Part shown: in pieces, positions 15,344 to 23,425 of the stretch
Layout of the letters: every line of letters begins with the position of its first letter
Numbering within the stretch: the stretch's first letter is position 1
Source: CATOSK01 sp963665735
Lineage (GTDB): Bacteria; Chloroflexota; Dehalococcoidia; Lucifugimonadales; UBA3495
Direction: 5' to 3'
Length of the DNA: 64,000 bases
NCBI GenBank assembly: GCA_963665735.1
Contig: OY762444.1
Location: 1,178,001-1,242,000 of the forward strand
Notes under the pieces: model-generated
Database searches by the model: none
Told to the model about the DNA's origin: nothing
The model's input: the letters and a program-made list of their open reading frames with translations, nothing else
Position numbers and translations under genes: made by a program

Positions 15344-15571
15344 ATGACGACCATGACCAACCCCCAACGCAACCTCGACTACCTGGACTTCGCCGACGCC
15401 AAGGACCCCAACGCCTGTGCCCGGCTGCTGTCCCTCAACCCCTATGCCAATGTCCTGGTGAACTGCGCCTACTCGGTGCGGGACCTGAACGTAAAGCTGG
15501 CCGAGGCCGTGGGAAAGGCCCGGGAGGACGGGGTTCTCCAGTCCTGTACCTGCGGGAACTGCGGGGAATGA
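15344..15571 (+). CDS. Small Cys-tailed protein, 75 aa
   Basis: ATG 15344 follows CGGAGGACGCC. A YLDFADAKDPNACARLLSLNPYANVLVNC core and a C-terminal CTCGNCGE, which could form half of a zinc site. The stop overlaps the next start (ATGA). Confidence 0.65.
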   Translation: MTTMTNPQRNLDYLDFADAKDPNACARLLSLNPYANVLVNCAYSVRDLNVKLAEAVGKAREDGVLQSCTCGNCGE

Positions 15572-16245
15572 TGCCCAAGGAGGACCAGAAAAGCCCCATG
15601 CCCGTCGTTATCGTCAACGCCGCCAGCCGCCTGGAACTGGCCTTCAACTGGGTTTACGACCCCGGGGAGAGGGTGTTCCGTCACAGCCGCGACCCCGGCC
15701 GCCGGCTGCGTTACCAACCCGGCGAGGCGCGCCGCGAACGATGCCAGGCCTGCGGGACGGAGGACCGGCTCACGTATCTCTACGCCGACCACTCCAGCGC
15801 CGTGGAGATCTGCGGGAAGTGCATCGGAAATGAATCGGCCCTGCCGGAAATACTCCGACGGCAGAATGCCCAAACCCCGGCCCATCGGTTGGAGACGCTG
15901 GCCGACCTGGTGGACGCCGAGCCGGAACGCTGGTGCCGGGGCGCCCTTTTCCGGGACCAGCGGGGGTGCAAACAGTACTACCGGTTCGCCCACTCGGCCT
16001 GCCTGATGGGATTCTGCAACCTGGCGATGGACACTCCGGGAGACATGGACCCGGACTGGCCGGCAGCCAGGGCCCTGGCGGAAGCCCTGCGGAAGGTCGG
16101 AGGTCACCCCGGGCAGAAACCCAACCGGGACCGGTTCGCCAGGTGGAACGACGCCCGGGCCAGGACTCCCGGGGAGGTGGCCGCGGCGCTGCGGGAGGCG
16201 GCCCGGCTGGTGGGAGAAATCCAGGCCGCCCAGTTAGCAGCCTGA
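15568..16245 (+). CDS. Zinc-ribbon plus DUF6197-like protein, 225 aa
   Basis: Residues about 50-77 carry a CQACGTED ... ICGKC pair (CxxC-x18-CxxC). The C-terminal half follows the DUF6197 pattern best of all members in this window: EPERWCRGALFRD, HSACLMGFCNLA, a RALAEAL helix and FARWNDARARTPGEVAAALREA. It links the looser relatives at 1136, 1567 and 28037 to that family. Function unknown. Confidence 0.8.
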   Translation: MMPKEDQKSPMPVVIVNAASRLELAFNWVYDPGERVFRHSRDPGRRLRYQPGEARRERCQACGTEDRLTYLYADHSSAVEICGKCIGNESALPEILRRQNAQTPAHRLETLADLVDAEPERWCRGALFRDQRGCKQYYRFAHSACLMGFCNLAMDTPGDMDPDWPAARALAEALRKVGGHPGQKPNRDRFARWNDARARTPGEVAAALREAARLVGEIQAAQLAA

Positions 16246-16303
16246 ACGGAAGCGGACCGGGTCCCAATCCCGAAATGCCGCAAGTCAACGAAGGTGGAAA
16301 ACC

Positions 16304-16615
16304 ATGATACCCGAACCCCTGCTGACCGTCCTGCAAGCACTCACCGTCATCTCCTTCATCAACTTTTTCCTGGTTGTCGGATTCCTGACGGCGCTGGCCG
16401 GAAGTGTCCGCAAGGACACTGACGGGAGCAGCTTGTCCGGGGGGGCAAGCGTAGCGAACACCGGCCCCGGCGGACTTAACCGGAACGTGGAGAAGTTCGC
16501 CGACGGCATGGTGAGCGTGACCATCGTCATCGCCGGAGGCATCACGTGGATTCACTGCATCGTCGCCGGCGGCGCAGTCAGGATACGGAAATTCTTCACC
16601 TTCCCCCGGAGGTGA
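16304..16615 (+). CDS. Small membrane protein containing an in-frame hairpin repeat, 103 aa
   Basis: Two hydrophobic segments (about residues 6-32 and 70-92) flank a polar loop. The loop (GSVRKDTDGSSLSGGASVANT) is translated from a copy of the composite hairpin repeat at 16403-16451, which elsewhere is intergenic. The repeat has entered the gene without breaking the frame, between the membrane helices where it is tolerable. ATG 16304 follows AAGGTGGAAAACC. Confidence 0.65.
   Translation: MIPEPLLTVLQALTVISFINFFLVVGFLTALAGSVRKDTDGSSLSGGASVANTGPGGLNRNVEKFADGMVSVTIVIAGGITWIHCIVAGGAVRIRKFFTFPRR
16403..16451. repeat. Composite hairpin repeat inside a coding sequence
   Basis: AGTGTCC-GCAA-GGACACT, the linker GACGGGAGC and AGCTTGTCC-GG...GGGCAAGCG. 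The same module order and nearly the same linker occur at 62392-62465. Confidence 0.85.
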
Positions 16616-16847
16616 CGCCGGAGCGTCACTGACCGAACCGGCTTGCCAGGCCGGAAGAGCGTGGAACAGAGCAACCATCGCCGCAGACAGCCGGGGAAGC
16701 CAGGCATAGCCTGGCTGACTGGAATAGCTTGCCCCGGAAGTAACCGTTAGGTTACTGACGCGAATAGCTTGCCCTGGAAGGCAAGCGTAATGAACGGAGG
16801 GCAAGCGTTATGAAGCGAATCACCAGTCAGAAAATGGGAGGCCCTCC
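16616..16847. repeat. Composite hairpin repeat cluster, non-coding
   Basis: The 230-base gap holds AGCCAGG/CCTGGCT (16698-16716), AGTAACC/GGTTACT (16739-16756), AGCTTGCC/GGCAAGCG (16766-16787) and degenerate copies around them (GGCTTGCCAGGCCGG near 16640; GGGCAAGCGTTATGAAGCG near 16800). No gene is visible. Confidence 0.8.
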
Positions 16848-17123
16848 ATGAGCTCGGGATGCGGACACCTGGGGGAGGGCGACGTATGCTGGCCCTGCCA
16901 CGACCGTTGGATGGAAGAAAACGGCCTGGCCGAGTGCCGGGAGTGCGGCAAAGAGTCCCCCGTGGAGGACCTGGACGTTGACCTTCTCTGCCCCCGCTGC
17001 GCCGAAGCGGAGAGAAAATTCCTGGCGGAGGAGGCCGCGTGGGCCGCGGGGTATGCCCTGGGACATACCTGCACCCTGGGCCGCCGGGATCGCTCCCCCG
17101 ATGCCCGGAACCCGGTAGGATGA
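16848..17123 (+). CDS. Zinc-ribbon protein, 91 aa
   Basis: Four CxxC-like pairs: CGHLGEGDVCWPC, CRECGK and CPRC, enough for two treble-clef or ribbon sites within 60 residues. The rest is a short helix with a Gly/His/Cys end. Such mini zinc ribbons are frequent among mobile-element genes; no function is known. ATG 16848 follows GGGAGGCCCTCC. Confidence 0.7.
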   Translation: MSSGCGHLGEGDVCWPCHDRWMEENGLAECRECGKESPVEDLDVDLLCPRCAEAERKFLAEEAAWAAGYALGHTCTLGRRDRSPDARNPVG

Positions 17124-17150
17124 GACCGACAGAGGACTGGAGACTCGGAT

Positions 17151-17552
17151 ATGCTGGACGAAATCGCCGGTTCCCCCAAGCCCGACTTTCCCTGGAACGA
17201 CTTCGCCCTGGACGTCGTCCTGGACTATTACGACGGGCCCCGCATGATATTGCAGGAATCCCGAGACGGGCAGTTGTACCTGACTTGGTGGAACGACACC
17301 GACGAGGACACCGACCGCTGGCTCTACCTGGCTATGACCAAGACCCGTCTCCGGGAAATCCTGGCCGGTGACATAACCGTGCGGGAGGCGCTGGACCAAC
17401 CCGAAACGGGCAGCCTGATCGTGGTGGACGTGGACGTGGCCACCGACTCGGTTCTGCGGGCCGTTGAAACCGACGCGGCGTCCCTGCCGGAGGACTCGCT
17501 GCCGCTGCCGTGGGTGAGACTGAACGTCCCGTTCCCGCCGGAAGTCGCCTGA
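17151..17552 (+). CDS. DUF6575-like protein, 133 aa
   Basis: Residues about 24-75 read VVLDYYDGPRMILQ, GQLYLTWWNDTDEDTDRWLYL and RLREILAGDITVREAL. This is the order YYDGP - G.xYL.xW.D - RWL - L..G..x.R.AL that I associate with DUF6575, a family of unknown function from diverse bacteria. The C-terminus is a mixed strand region. The family name is given from memory and is less certain than the gene itself. Confidence 0.7.
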   Translation: MLDEIAGSPKPDFPWNDFALDVVLDYYDGPRMILQESRDGQLYLTWWNDTDEDTDRWLYLAMTKTRLREILAGDITVREALDQPETGSLIVVDVDVATDSVLRAVETDAASLPEDSLPLPWVRLNVPFPPEVA

Positions 17553-17601
17553 CACGAAGCCGCTCTCCCGCCCGTTCAACAACTACCAAGGAGCCAAAAC
17601 C

Positions 17602-18051
17602 ATGCCCACCATCCGGATCGAGTGCCAGGACTGTCACGGAACCGGCCTGCACGTCGGATTCGCCGAACGGGACGGTCTGGCCGTCGTCTGCCAGGAATGC
17701 CGGGGGACCGGCTCCCGAGATCTCAATTACACCCCCTTCACCGGCCGCCGCCCCAGGGAAGAGATAACCCGGGTCATCGGCATGAACCCCGGAGTCATCC
17801 TGAACCCCGAAATCGTGGGAGACGCCGGAGTCTCATACGAAGAGTTCAACGCCGACCCGACCGGCCCCTTCCGCCCCGGCGCCGAACTCCGGGAATACAC
17901 CTGCCCCCGCTGGTTCCACCGGGCTGCCTCCCCCCACCGGGTCCAATGGGAGGAGTGCAAGGACGGCATCGGAGTGCCCTTCGAACAATGCCCCCACTTC
18001 CCCGACAAGGCCGCCTGCTGGGAACGGTTCGACCGGGAGAATACGGGGTAA
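17602..18051 (+). CDS. Zinc-finger protein with DnaJ-like CxxCxGxG repeats, 149 aa
   Basis: The N-terminus holds CQDCHGTG and CQECRGTG, the spacing of a DnaJ-type zinc-binding pair. The C-terminal half holds four more cysteines (CPRWFH, ECKDG, QCPHF, CWERF) and may form a second metal site. There is no J domain. ATG 17602 follows CAAGGAGCC. Confidence 0.7.
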   Translation: MPTIRIECQDCHGTGLHVGFAERDGLAVVCQECRGTGSRDLNYTPFTGRRPREEITRVIGMNPGVILNPEIVGDAGVSYEEFNADPTGPFRPGAELREYTCPRWFHRAASPHRVQWEECKDGIGVPFEQCPHFPDKAACWERFDRENTG

Positions 18052-18059
18052 CAAGAGAC

Positions 18060-18218
18060 ATGGTTAATCCATTCGGAAGAGCTGACCGTAACGGCGCTCC
18101 CTGCATCCGGCCCACCTCACCCGAATCGTCGGAGTACCCGATGCCCGTCCCCGTCGAAACCCGCGGCATACCCGTGGAACGTCGGTTCAGGACAGCCACT
18201 TGTACCCCAGGAGGATGA
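18060..18218 (+). CDS. Short ORF, 52 aa, running into the transporter gene
   Basis: An ATG nine bases after the previous stop gives MVNPFGRADRNGAPC and ends inside the 3' end of the convergent minus-strand gene. Residues from MPVPVETRGIPVERR look like an authentic start of a small protein, so this may be a gene truncated when the transporter arrived. There is no clear ribosome-binding site. Confidence 0.35.
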   Translation: MVNPFGRADRNGAPCIRPTSPESSEYPMPVPVETRGIPVERRFRTATCTPGG

Positions 18219-20010
18219 CGTAGCAGATAGTCATACCGAACCCGACGACAACGGACATACCCTGTTCAAACGAGCGATTCTGCATATCCCGAAAGACGAC
18301 CCCGTACCGGTCGACACCCGGCAGTCTATGCAATATCCGGGCGGCGCGGTCCCTCTGCAAGTCCCATACGTTGACAACGAGAAAGATGATGACTGCAGAG
18401 AACAGGGCTGCAAACACGTCAAACATAAATGCGGGCCAGCCGGAAACCTCGGGACGCGAAGCCAATGCCAGGAACACGGTGATTGCGCCGAAGACCACCA
18501 GCGCGAAGAGTTCGCCAAACTCAACGCCGTGTTGCCGGGAATGAGCGATGACATTGAGCTGGGCTTCCGCGTCAGCCAGGAGCGACAGGTCTTCGGGGCT
18601 GTGGACGGCAGCCACCCCCTCGGTGAAACAATCCTTGGCGTCTCCGTAAGCCGATTGAAGTTCTTCAGCGTTGCGCGCGCCTTCCATGGACAGGATGTGC
18701 TGCCGTACAACCGGATCGATCAGGTTGCGGCGGGCCAGAACGTCAACGGTTTGGAACAGAGTAAAGATGTGGACGTCTTCGTCCCTGATACGTGAGGTCA
18801 GCCGTGCGACGCGGAAGGACAATAACAGGATGAACACCGTGGCAGACATCGCCAGCACTCCCAGGTACCCGTCGCCTCTCGGCCAGACCCAACCTCCGGA
18901 GGACAGGAACGCCAGAAACTCATCGCGGAGATAGACGAAAGCCCCGCAGGTCCAGAGGCCAAGGATGAGAGCCTTGAATCCAAAACGCACTTCGGCCTCG
19001 AAGTTGATGATGAGGTTGGCGGTAACGATTGCGGCGGCCCCGATAAACAGGTAGTCCACACGAGCTATATCAACCTGCCGGAATAGGAACAGCCACAACA
19101 GGCTGACGATGGGCGTTGCGTACGACAATGCGTTTATGCCCAAATTGTCCGTAATCAGGTTGGAGTATCGCCACGCGACGTTGGCCATGGCATTGATGAC
19201 GAACCCCCAAAGGACCCCGATCAGCAGGACGTTGACAGCCAACGACTCGTCGCTGAGAACGCTCGCGCCGGCATTCAATGGAATCGCCACCATGTTTGCG
19301 ATGACGCTGGCCACGACGACGCAAAACAAATCGGCATCTTCCCGGGTCCAACGTCCCTGCGAATACGGGGCGAGTTCGGCGCTGACGTCAGCGCCCCACC
19401 TCAGGTTGAATGCGGAACAGGCGGCGATCACCGCGGACAACATGGCCAGCAGCAAACCCGGAAGCAGAAGGAACAACCCGCCGGAACTGACCCAATCCAC
19501 CCGGCCGACTTCGCCGGCAACCACGAACCCGAACCCGGCGAACCCCAACAGCAGCAGCAATCCCATGCCCGGCCTGATCTCACGGTACCGTCTTTCCCGG
19601 CGGAACAACCAGGCGGTGAACAGGATTATCAGGATGTGGTAGGTCTCAAACAGTATGGTTGCAACCGCTACGTCTATGAACCTGATGGACTGTGAGAAAA
19701 TTGCATACTCAAACTGGCTGATAATTGCGAAGAAGATAGCCCAACTCGGAGCCCTCCTGATGATCAGCGACCAGACGCCCGGATCCATGAAAAGGGAGCG
19801 GTACCTGACCAGCAGGAAAAACGCGAGACCGCAGCCGAAACCCAGCCGCCATCCCGCGTTGAAGAGAAATGGATTTTCAACCGCGCCCTGAGCAATGACC
19901 AGAGGTATGAGGGAGAACCCTCCCACCGACAGGAGCATGAACCAGATAGCCTGCCGGTTGCGTTCCCCGACCGGTTTCTGCTGCACGGCCATGATGCCGG
20001 ATTCTATCAT
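18187..20010 (-). CDS. DMT/EamA-type membrane protein with extra C-terminal domain, 607 aa
   Basis: Paralogue of 3108-5072 with the same architecture: ten EamA helices (AVATILFETYHILIILF, then WRYSNLITDNLGINALSYATPIVSLLWLF), the linker ARLTSRIRDED, the motif IAHSRQHGVEFGE, extra membrane helices and DLQRDRAARIL. I start at ATG 20008-20010. The frame stays open further upstream, but that part is the antisense of the gene at 20149 and is not conserved. An internal ATG at 19990-19992 is an alternative. The gene points against all its neighbours and is less GC-rich than they are, though not as AT-rich as the 3108 copy. Confidence 0.75.
   Translation of the reverse strand: MIESGIMAVQQKPVGERNRQAIWFMLLSVGGFSLIPLVIAQGAVENPFLFNAGWRLGFGCGLAFFLLVRYRSLFMDPGVWSLIIRRAPSWAIFFAIISQFEYAIFSQSIRFIDVAVATILFETYHILIILFTAWLFRRERRYREIRPGMGLLLLLGFAGFGFVVAGEVGRVDWVSSGGLFLLLPGLLLAMLSAVIAACSAFNLRWGADVSAELAPYSQGRWTREDADLFCVVVASVIANMVAIPLNAGASVLSDESLAVNVLLIGVLWGFVINAMANVAWRYSNLITDNLGINALSYATPIVSLLWLFLFRQVDIARVDYLFIGAAAIVTANLIINFEAEVRFGFKALILGLWTCGAFVYLRDEFLAFLSSGGWVWPRGDGYLGVLAMSATVFILLLSFRVARLTSRIRDEDVHIFTLFQTVDVLARRNLIDPVVRQHILSMEGARNAEELQSAYGDAKDCFTEGVAAVHSPEDLSLLADAEAQLNVIAHSRQHGVEFGELFALVVFGAITVFLALASRPEVSGWPAFMFDVFAALFSAVIIFLVVNVWDLQRDRAARILHRLPGVDRYGVVFRDMQNRSFEQGMSVVVGFGMTICYVILLGYKWLS
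19953..20004. repeat. 52-bp direct repeat, copy A (inside transporter 5' end)
   Basis: Matches 20489-20540 with one mismatch (A-C-GG versus A-T-GG). It encodes, on the minus strand, the transporter N-terminal residues ESGIMAVQQKPVGERNR. The repeats flank the 20149-20484 gene. Confidence 0.9.
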
Positions 20011-20148
20011 GTTGGCGCAGATGGCATCGGACAGTGACCGGTCGACGATTCCCATGCCGGCCGACGGAAACCAACCGGCGCAACCCATCCCCCGCTCACC
20101 ACAAGCCGGCTTCTCATCGCTCATCCCGAATTCCGAAGGAGACTCCCC

Positions 20149-20484
20149 ATGAGCTACTACGCCCAGCACGTCCTGATATGGGACGATATGTCCCTGGAAG
20201 AAGAGCAGATCCACCGAACCTTTGCCGACACCCTGGGCGGCACGCCACGCGAGTGGCACGAACGACTCAATGGCAGCAGCGACCAGTGGAAGAAACACCA
20301 GGCGGAGATGGCCGTCATCTCCCGGAAATTCCCCAACGTCACCTTCACCCTCACCATCGACGGCGAGGACGAGAACGACCTCCGTCGGGAGTACCATCAG
20401 AACGGGATGGTTCACGCCGTGGAGGGAGAAATTTTCTTCCCCGGCTTCGACCCCGACCGGCTGGTGCCGCCCCAGGACTACTGA
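20149..20484 (+). CDS. Hypothetical protein, 111 aa, related to 8991-9362
   Basis: ATG 20149 follows GAAGGAGACTCC. AVISRKFPNVTFTLTIDGED and REYHQNGMVHAVEG match the family pattern seen at 8991. The N-terminal HVLIWDDMSLEEE and a Trp-rich helix differ. It lies between two copies of the 52-bp repeat derived from the transporter, so either it was caught between two insertion events or a rearrangement placed it there. Confidence 0.7.
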   Translation: MSYYAQHVLIWDDMSLEEEQIHRTFADTLGGTPREWHERLNGSSDQWKKHQAEMAVISRKFPNVTFTLTIDGEDENDLRREYHQNGMVHAVEGEIFFPGFDPDRLVPPQDY

Positions 20485-20488
20485 ACCC

Positions 20489-20540
20489 GCCGGTTGCGTT
20501 CCCCGACCGGTTTCTGCTGCATGGCCATGATGCCGGATTC
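20489..20540. repeat. 52-bp direct repeat, copy B
   Basis: 51 of 52 bases identical with 19953-20004, 536 bases away in the same orientation. Recombination between the copies would delete the gene at 20149. Confidence 0.9.
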
Positions 20541-20660
20541 CAGCACAGCGTCTTGGCGGAAGCCGTCAAATCTCTTGCGTTCATTACTGCCATAGCTATA
20601 ATCGTCAACGAAGACGGTTTTCATGGAAGCAGCCATGCCTGCGCCGGACTTCCAGGGCAA
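20489..20660 (-). pseudogene. Relic of the 5' end of a DMT/EamA gene
   Basis: The minus strand of 20489-20540 encodes ESGIMAMQQKPVGERNR, as at the start of the transporter at 18187-20010, but the frame then stops with no further homology. The sequence upstream (20541-20660) shows a possible promoter region on the minus strand with TATAGCTATGG and no plus-strand gene. It looks like the leader and first codons of a third transporter copy. Confidence 0.6.
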
Positions 20661-20768
20661 GCAGTTCGTTTACGCCCACCATTTTTTGCCGATTGCCCTG
20701 CCAACCGGGGCGGGGGAGTTGAACCCACGCCCGTCTTTCACCGTCGGAATTGCAGGGAGTCAAGGAGA

Positions 20769-20984
20769 ATGCCAGATATGAAAATCACCGTAACGGTTGA
20801 CCGGGACGAAGACGGGGTCTGGATTGTGGAGTGTCCGGCAATACCGGGTTGCGTCAGCCAGGGAGAAACCAAGGACGAGGCCCTGGCCAATATCAAGGAG
20901 GCAATAGCCCTGTGTATCGAGGTGCGGGCGGAACAGGGTCTTCCATTAACCATTGAAACGCGGCAGTTGGAAGTGGCCCTGTAA
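20769..20984 (+). CDS. hicB: HicB-type antitoxin, 71 aa
   Basis: KITVTVDRDEDGVWIVECPAIPGCVSQGET and a following EALANIKEAIALC helix are the compact HicB fold, a partly degraded RNase H-like domain that masks HicA. The usual C-terminal HTH/RHH domain is missing, so autoregulation may depend on the complex or on another protein. The gene comes first and overlaps hicA by one base (TAATG). Confidence 0.92.
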   Translation: MPDMKITVTVDRDEDGVWIVECPAIPGCVSQGETKDEALANIKEAIALCIEVRAEQGLPLTIETRQLEVAL

Positions 20985-21205
20985 TGCCGCGGCTGCCGCG
21001 TCTGAACGGTGGAGAAACGGTGCGGAATTTCGAGCGTCTGGGCTGGAGTGTAGCCCGCCGCCGGGGCAGTCACATTGTGATGACCAAGCCCGGCGAGAGC
21101 GCGACGCTGTCAGTTCCCAATCATGCGGTTGTCGCCAAAGGAACGCTGCGGAGCCTGATCCGTTCCGCCGGCCTTACGGTTGCTGAGTTTTGCGAAACCC
21201 TGTAA
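20984..21205 (+). CDS. hicA: HicA-type mRNA interferase toxin, 73 aa
   Basis: Small basic protein with the HicA order: NGGETVRNFERLGWSV, a short RRRGSHIVM strand with the catalytic His30, then LSVPNHAVVAKGTLRSLIRSAGLT. HicA cuts mRNA in a translation-independent manner when not bound by HicB. Together with ParA it helps explain stable maintenance of the replicon. Confidence 0.93.
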   Translation: MPRLPRLNGGETVRNFERLGWSVARRRGSHIVMTKPGESATLSVPNHAVVAKGTLRSLIRSAGLTVAEFCETL

Positions 21206-21333
21206 CCCCCGGAGCAAAGGTCACCATGGAACTAAAAGACTGCCAGAAAAGAACCCTAAATTCCTTTCACGCCGGCCGGAGTTTTTGTAAGACGCCCGGC
21301 AGAAGTCGGAAAGTGGAATAACCGCGTTGCAGT

Positions 21334-21951
21334 CTATCGGGGTGGACATTCCCGCAAACTACTGAACGTCACCACCACGTTGGCCGCCACCACCAAACCC
21401 AGGCCCGCCGCCAGCCACTCGGCCCGCGTCACCTCCCCCATCCCCGCCAGCCACAGCAAGATAATGGCCAGCCCCGGACCGGGCAGTTCAAGCCCGCCGG
21501 ACCGGCTGGCCACCACCAGGACCACCCCCGCCAGCGCCAGGGGCAACGCCAGGAAAACCAGGTTGTTCCGCCGGTAACGCGCCGGCAGCAGCCGCTCCGT
21601 CAGCAGCATGAACCAGACCGGCCAGGTCTCCAGCAGCGCCGTGGCCACCGTCAGTCCCCCGTAACGCGCCGACCAGGCGAACAGGGCGTAGTCCAGGTTC
21701 CCGATGCAGGACCAGAACATGGCCGGGGACAGCAGCAGCCGCGCCGCCAGCCGCAGCGTCCGGCGATCCAGCAGCAGGTCCCGGTGGAAGGCCACAAGGA
21801 AAAGCACGCATCCCAGGAACACCCCGAATCGCCACACGGCGCCGAACATGAATGGGTCGGCCGGTCCTCCCGCCAGTCCTATCGACAGGGGAACCAGGGA
21901 GTAGAGCAGCACGGCCGAAATCATCAGGCCGGCGGCCCGGGAGTCATTCAA
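21334..21951 (-). pseudogene. Internally deleted DMT/EamA gene
   Basis: The first ~165 residues follow the other transporters (DYALFAWSARYGGLTVATALLETWPVWF). Then the sequence jumps from the fourth or fifth helix (GPGLA) directly to IILLWLAGMGEVTRAEWLAAGLGLVVAANVVV. That part corresponds to the last EamA helices of the 18187 copy (LLWLFLFRQVDIARV). The C-terminal domain is lost after NVVVTF. It is GC-rich like the surrounding sequence, so it is an older arrival. The open frame could still make a six-helix protein, but the domain logic is broken. Confidence 0.7.
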
Positions 21952-22142
21952 GCCGGGACCGCCGGGAGCAAAGCAACGCCGGTTTCCACGTAGTTCTGAC
22001 CATCCGGATCAGCATAACCGTCGGATTACCGTGGAGAGATTCACGAACTCTCTCCGGGGATGAGGTGACGGGAAAACCCCGGTTGGAAAGAATCCCGGGG
22101 AATGGAAAAGCAATAGAATAATCCGGGAAAGGAGTAGAAGAG

Positions 22143-22328
22143 ATGCTGAATCCCTTCCGCAAGTCCCGCCACAGTGGACCGGACACCCGCCAAAATTCAC
22201 TGCCGTCATCCAATGACCCCATAACGCCGCCCCGGTGGTGGGTGGAGAAGTACGGCGACTTCAACCCCGAGACGGGCATGATGGAAGCCCCCCGGTGGGT
22301 TACTCACGGATTCCCGCAGAAGGAGTGA
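22143..22328 (+). CDS. Small protein, 61 aa, paralogue of next gene's tail
   Basis: NPFRKSRHSGPDTRQNSLPS, then PRWWVEKYGDFNPETG, parallels NPLRKSRHEGPGNIPTSPPS and PEWWLRKQGKPAPETG of 22336-22593. The membrane helix found at the N-terminus of that protein is missing here. ATG 22143 follows AAAGGAGTAGAAG. Unknown function. Confidence 0.6.
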   Translation: MLNPFRKSRHSGPDTRQNSLPSSNDPITPPRWWVEKYGDFNPETGMMEAPRWVTHGFPQKE

Positions 22329-22335
22329 CACCGTC

Positions 22336-22593
22336 ATGGAGAACGCCGTTCTCATCCTGATGATCGCCTTCATGCTGGTCTGCACGTCCATCCAGGTACT
22401 TGCCGGCATCGCCGTCATTATCAAGATCAACCCCCTGAGGAAATCCCGCCACGAAGGACCCGGCAACATCCCCACGTCTCCGCCCTCATCGGAAAAACCC
22501 ATGCCGGCCCCGGAATGGTGGCTCAGGAAACAAGGGAAACCGGCCCCGGAAACCGGGAACCCGGGGGAAACCCCCGCACTGCCACGCCGATAG
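22336..22593 (+). CDS. Single-helix membrane protein, 85 aa
   Basis: One long hydrophobic segment (residues about 4-29) followed by the KINPLRKSRHEGP tail and a PEWWLRK motif. The tail is shared with the gene before it, so the pair arose by duplication with loss or gain of the membrane anchor. A terminator follows 28 bases later. Confidence 0.65.
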   Translation: MENAVLILMIAFMLVCTSIQVLAGIAVIIKINPLRKSRHEGPGNIPTSPPSSEKPMPAPEWWLRKQGKPAPETGNPGETPALPRR

Positions 22594-22621
22594 ACCATCA
22601 TCAACCGGAGGGAACCCCGGT

Positions 22622-22655
22622 CCCGTCTCCCCTTGATGGGAGACGGGTAATTTTT
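22622..22655 (+). terminator. Rho-independent terminator
   Basis: CCCGTCTCC/GGAGACGGG stem (loop CCTTGATG) followed by TAATTTTTG. Confidence 0.8.
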
Positions 22656-22751
22656 GTTCTACCCCACAGCGGACGGCCGCCGGCCGTCAGGACCAAGCCC
22701 CCCTGGAAACAACCGTCTACCATCCACTCATCACCGGACACCGGAGCAACC

Positions 22752-23423
22752 ATGCCCAACCACCGGGAAACAACCCACGCCCTGGACGTGGTGATCTACG
22801 AAACGGAAAGAACGCTGAAAAAGCACCGGGAACGGGACCAGGCCGCCGCCGCCTGGAAAACCCTGGCCGAGTTCGTGGAACACCCCAACCCCGCCGTTCC
22901 CACCGAAGACCGGCGCCGGGAGGAACTCCGCCAAGCCCTGGCCCTTCTGTTGGAAAAGGTCCGGCATCTCCACCACCGGGACCCCGCCGCCGCCGCGTGG
23001 GAGACCCTGGCCGTTCTGACCGGGAACAGCGACCTGGTTCCCCACGCCGGCGACCCCGACCCCCCGCCGGCGGAGCAGCTCCCCGGGGCGGCGGGCATGG
23101 CGACCCTGCGGGACACCCTGGAGGACAACGCGAACGTCCGGCTGCTGTCCATCCACGTCATGCCGTCGGGTATGCCGTCCAGCTTCGCAACTCACCTGGC
23201 AGCTGACCTGTTCTTTCCCGAACCCGTCCTGCCCCGGGAGTGGGAGACGGCCATGACCATGGTCCGGGAGTGCGGGTTCAACACGATACGCACCTCCTCC
23301 CAGCCCGGGGGCGGCATCCGGGTTCACGCCACGTCGGTCCGGTCAGGTTCCGACGAATTGAACCAAGTCATGGACGAGTACCGGGAGACCCTTCCCGGAA
23401 AGCCGGCAGCGGCGGAGGAGTAA
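22752..23423 (+). CDS. Hypothetical protein with two AAWxTLA units, 223 aa
   Basis: The N-terminal half holds two copies of a short unit: RDQAAAAWKTLAEFVEHPN and RDPAAAAWETLAVLTGNSD; a third copy of the unit is in the separate gene at 8400. The C-terminal half (residues about 115-210) looks like an alpha/beta domain with RLLSIHVMPSGMPSSF and a Gly-rich GGGIRVHATS strand. ATG 22752 follows CGGAGCAACC. No family is recognised. Confidence 0.65.
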   Translation: MPNHRETTHALDVVIYETERTLKKHRERDQAAAAWKTLAEFVEHPNPAVPTEDRRREELRQALALLLEKVRHLHHRDPAAAAWETLAVLTGNSDLVPHAGDPDPPPAEQLPGAAGMATLRDTLEDNANVRLLSIHVMPSGMPSSFATHLAADLFFPEPVLPREWETAMTMVRECGFNTIRTSSQPGGGIRVHATSVRSGSDELNQVMDEYRETLPGKPAAAEE

Positions 23424-23425
23424 AC

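Noticed and set aside
20010..20415. Longer N-terminus for the minus-strand transporter (up to 742 aa)
   Set aside because: The extra 135 residues are the antisense of the gene at 20149-20484 and have no counterpart in the paralogue at 3108-5072.
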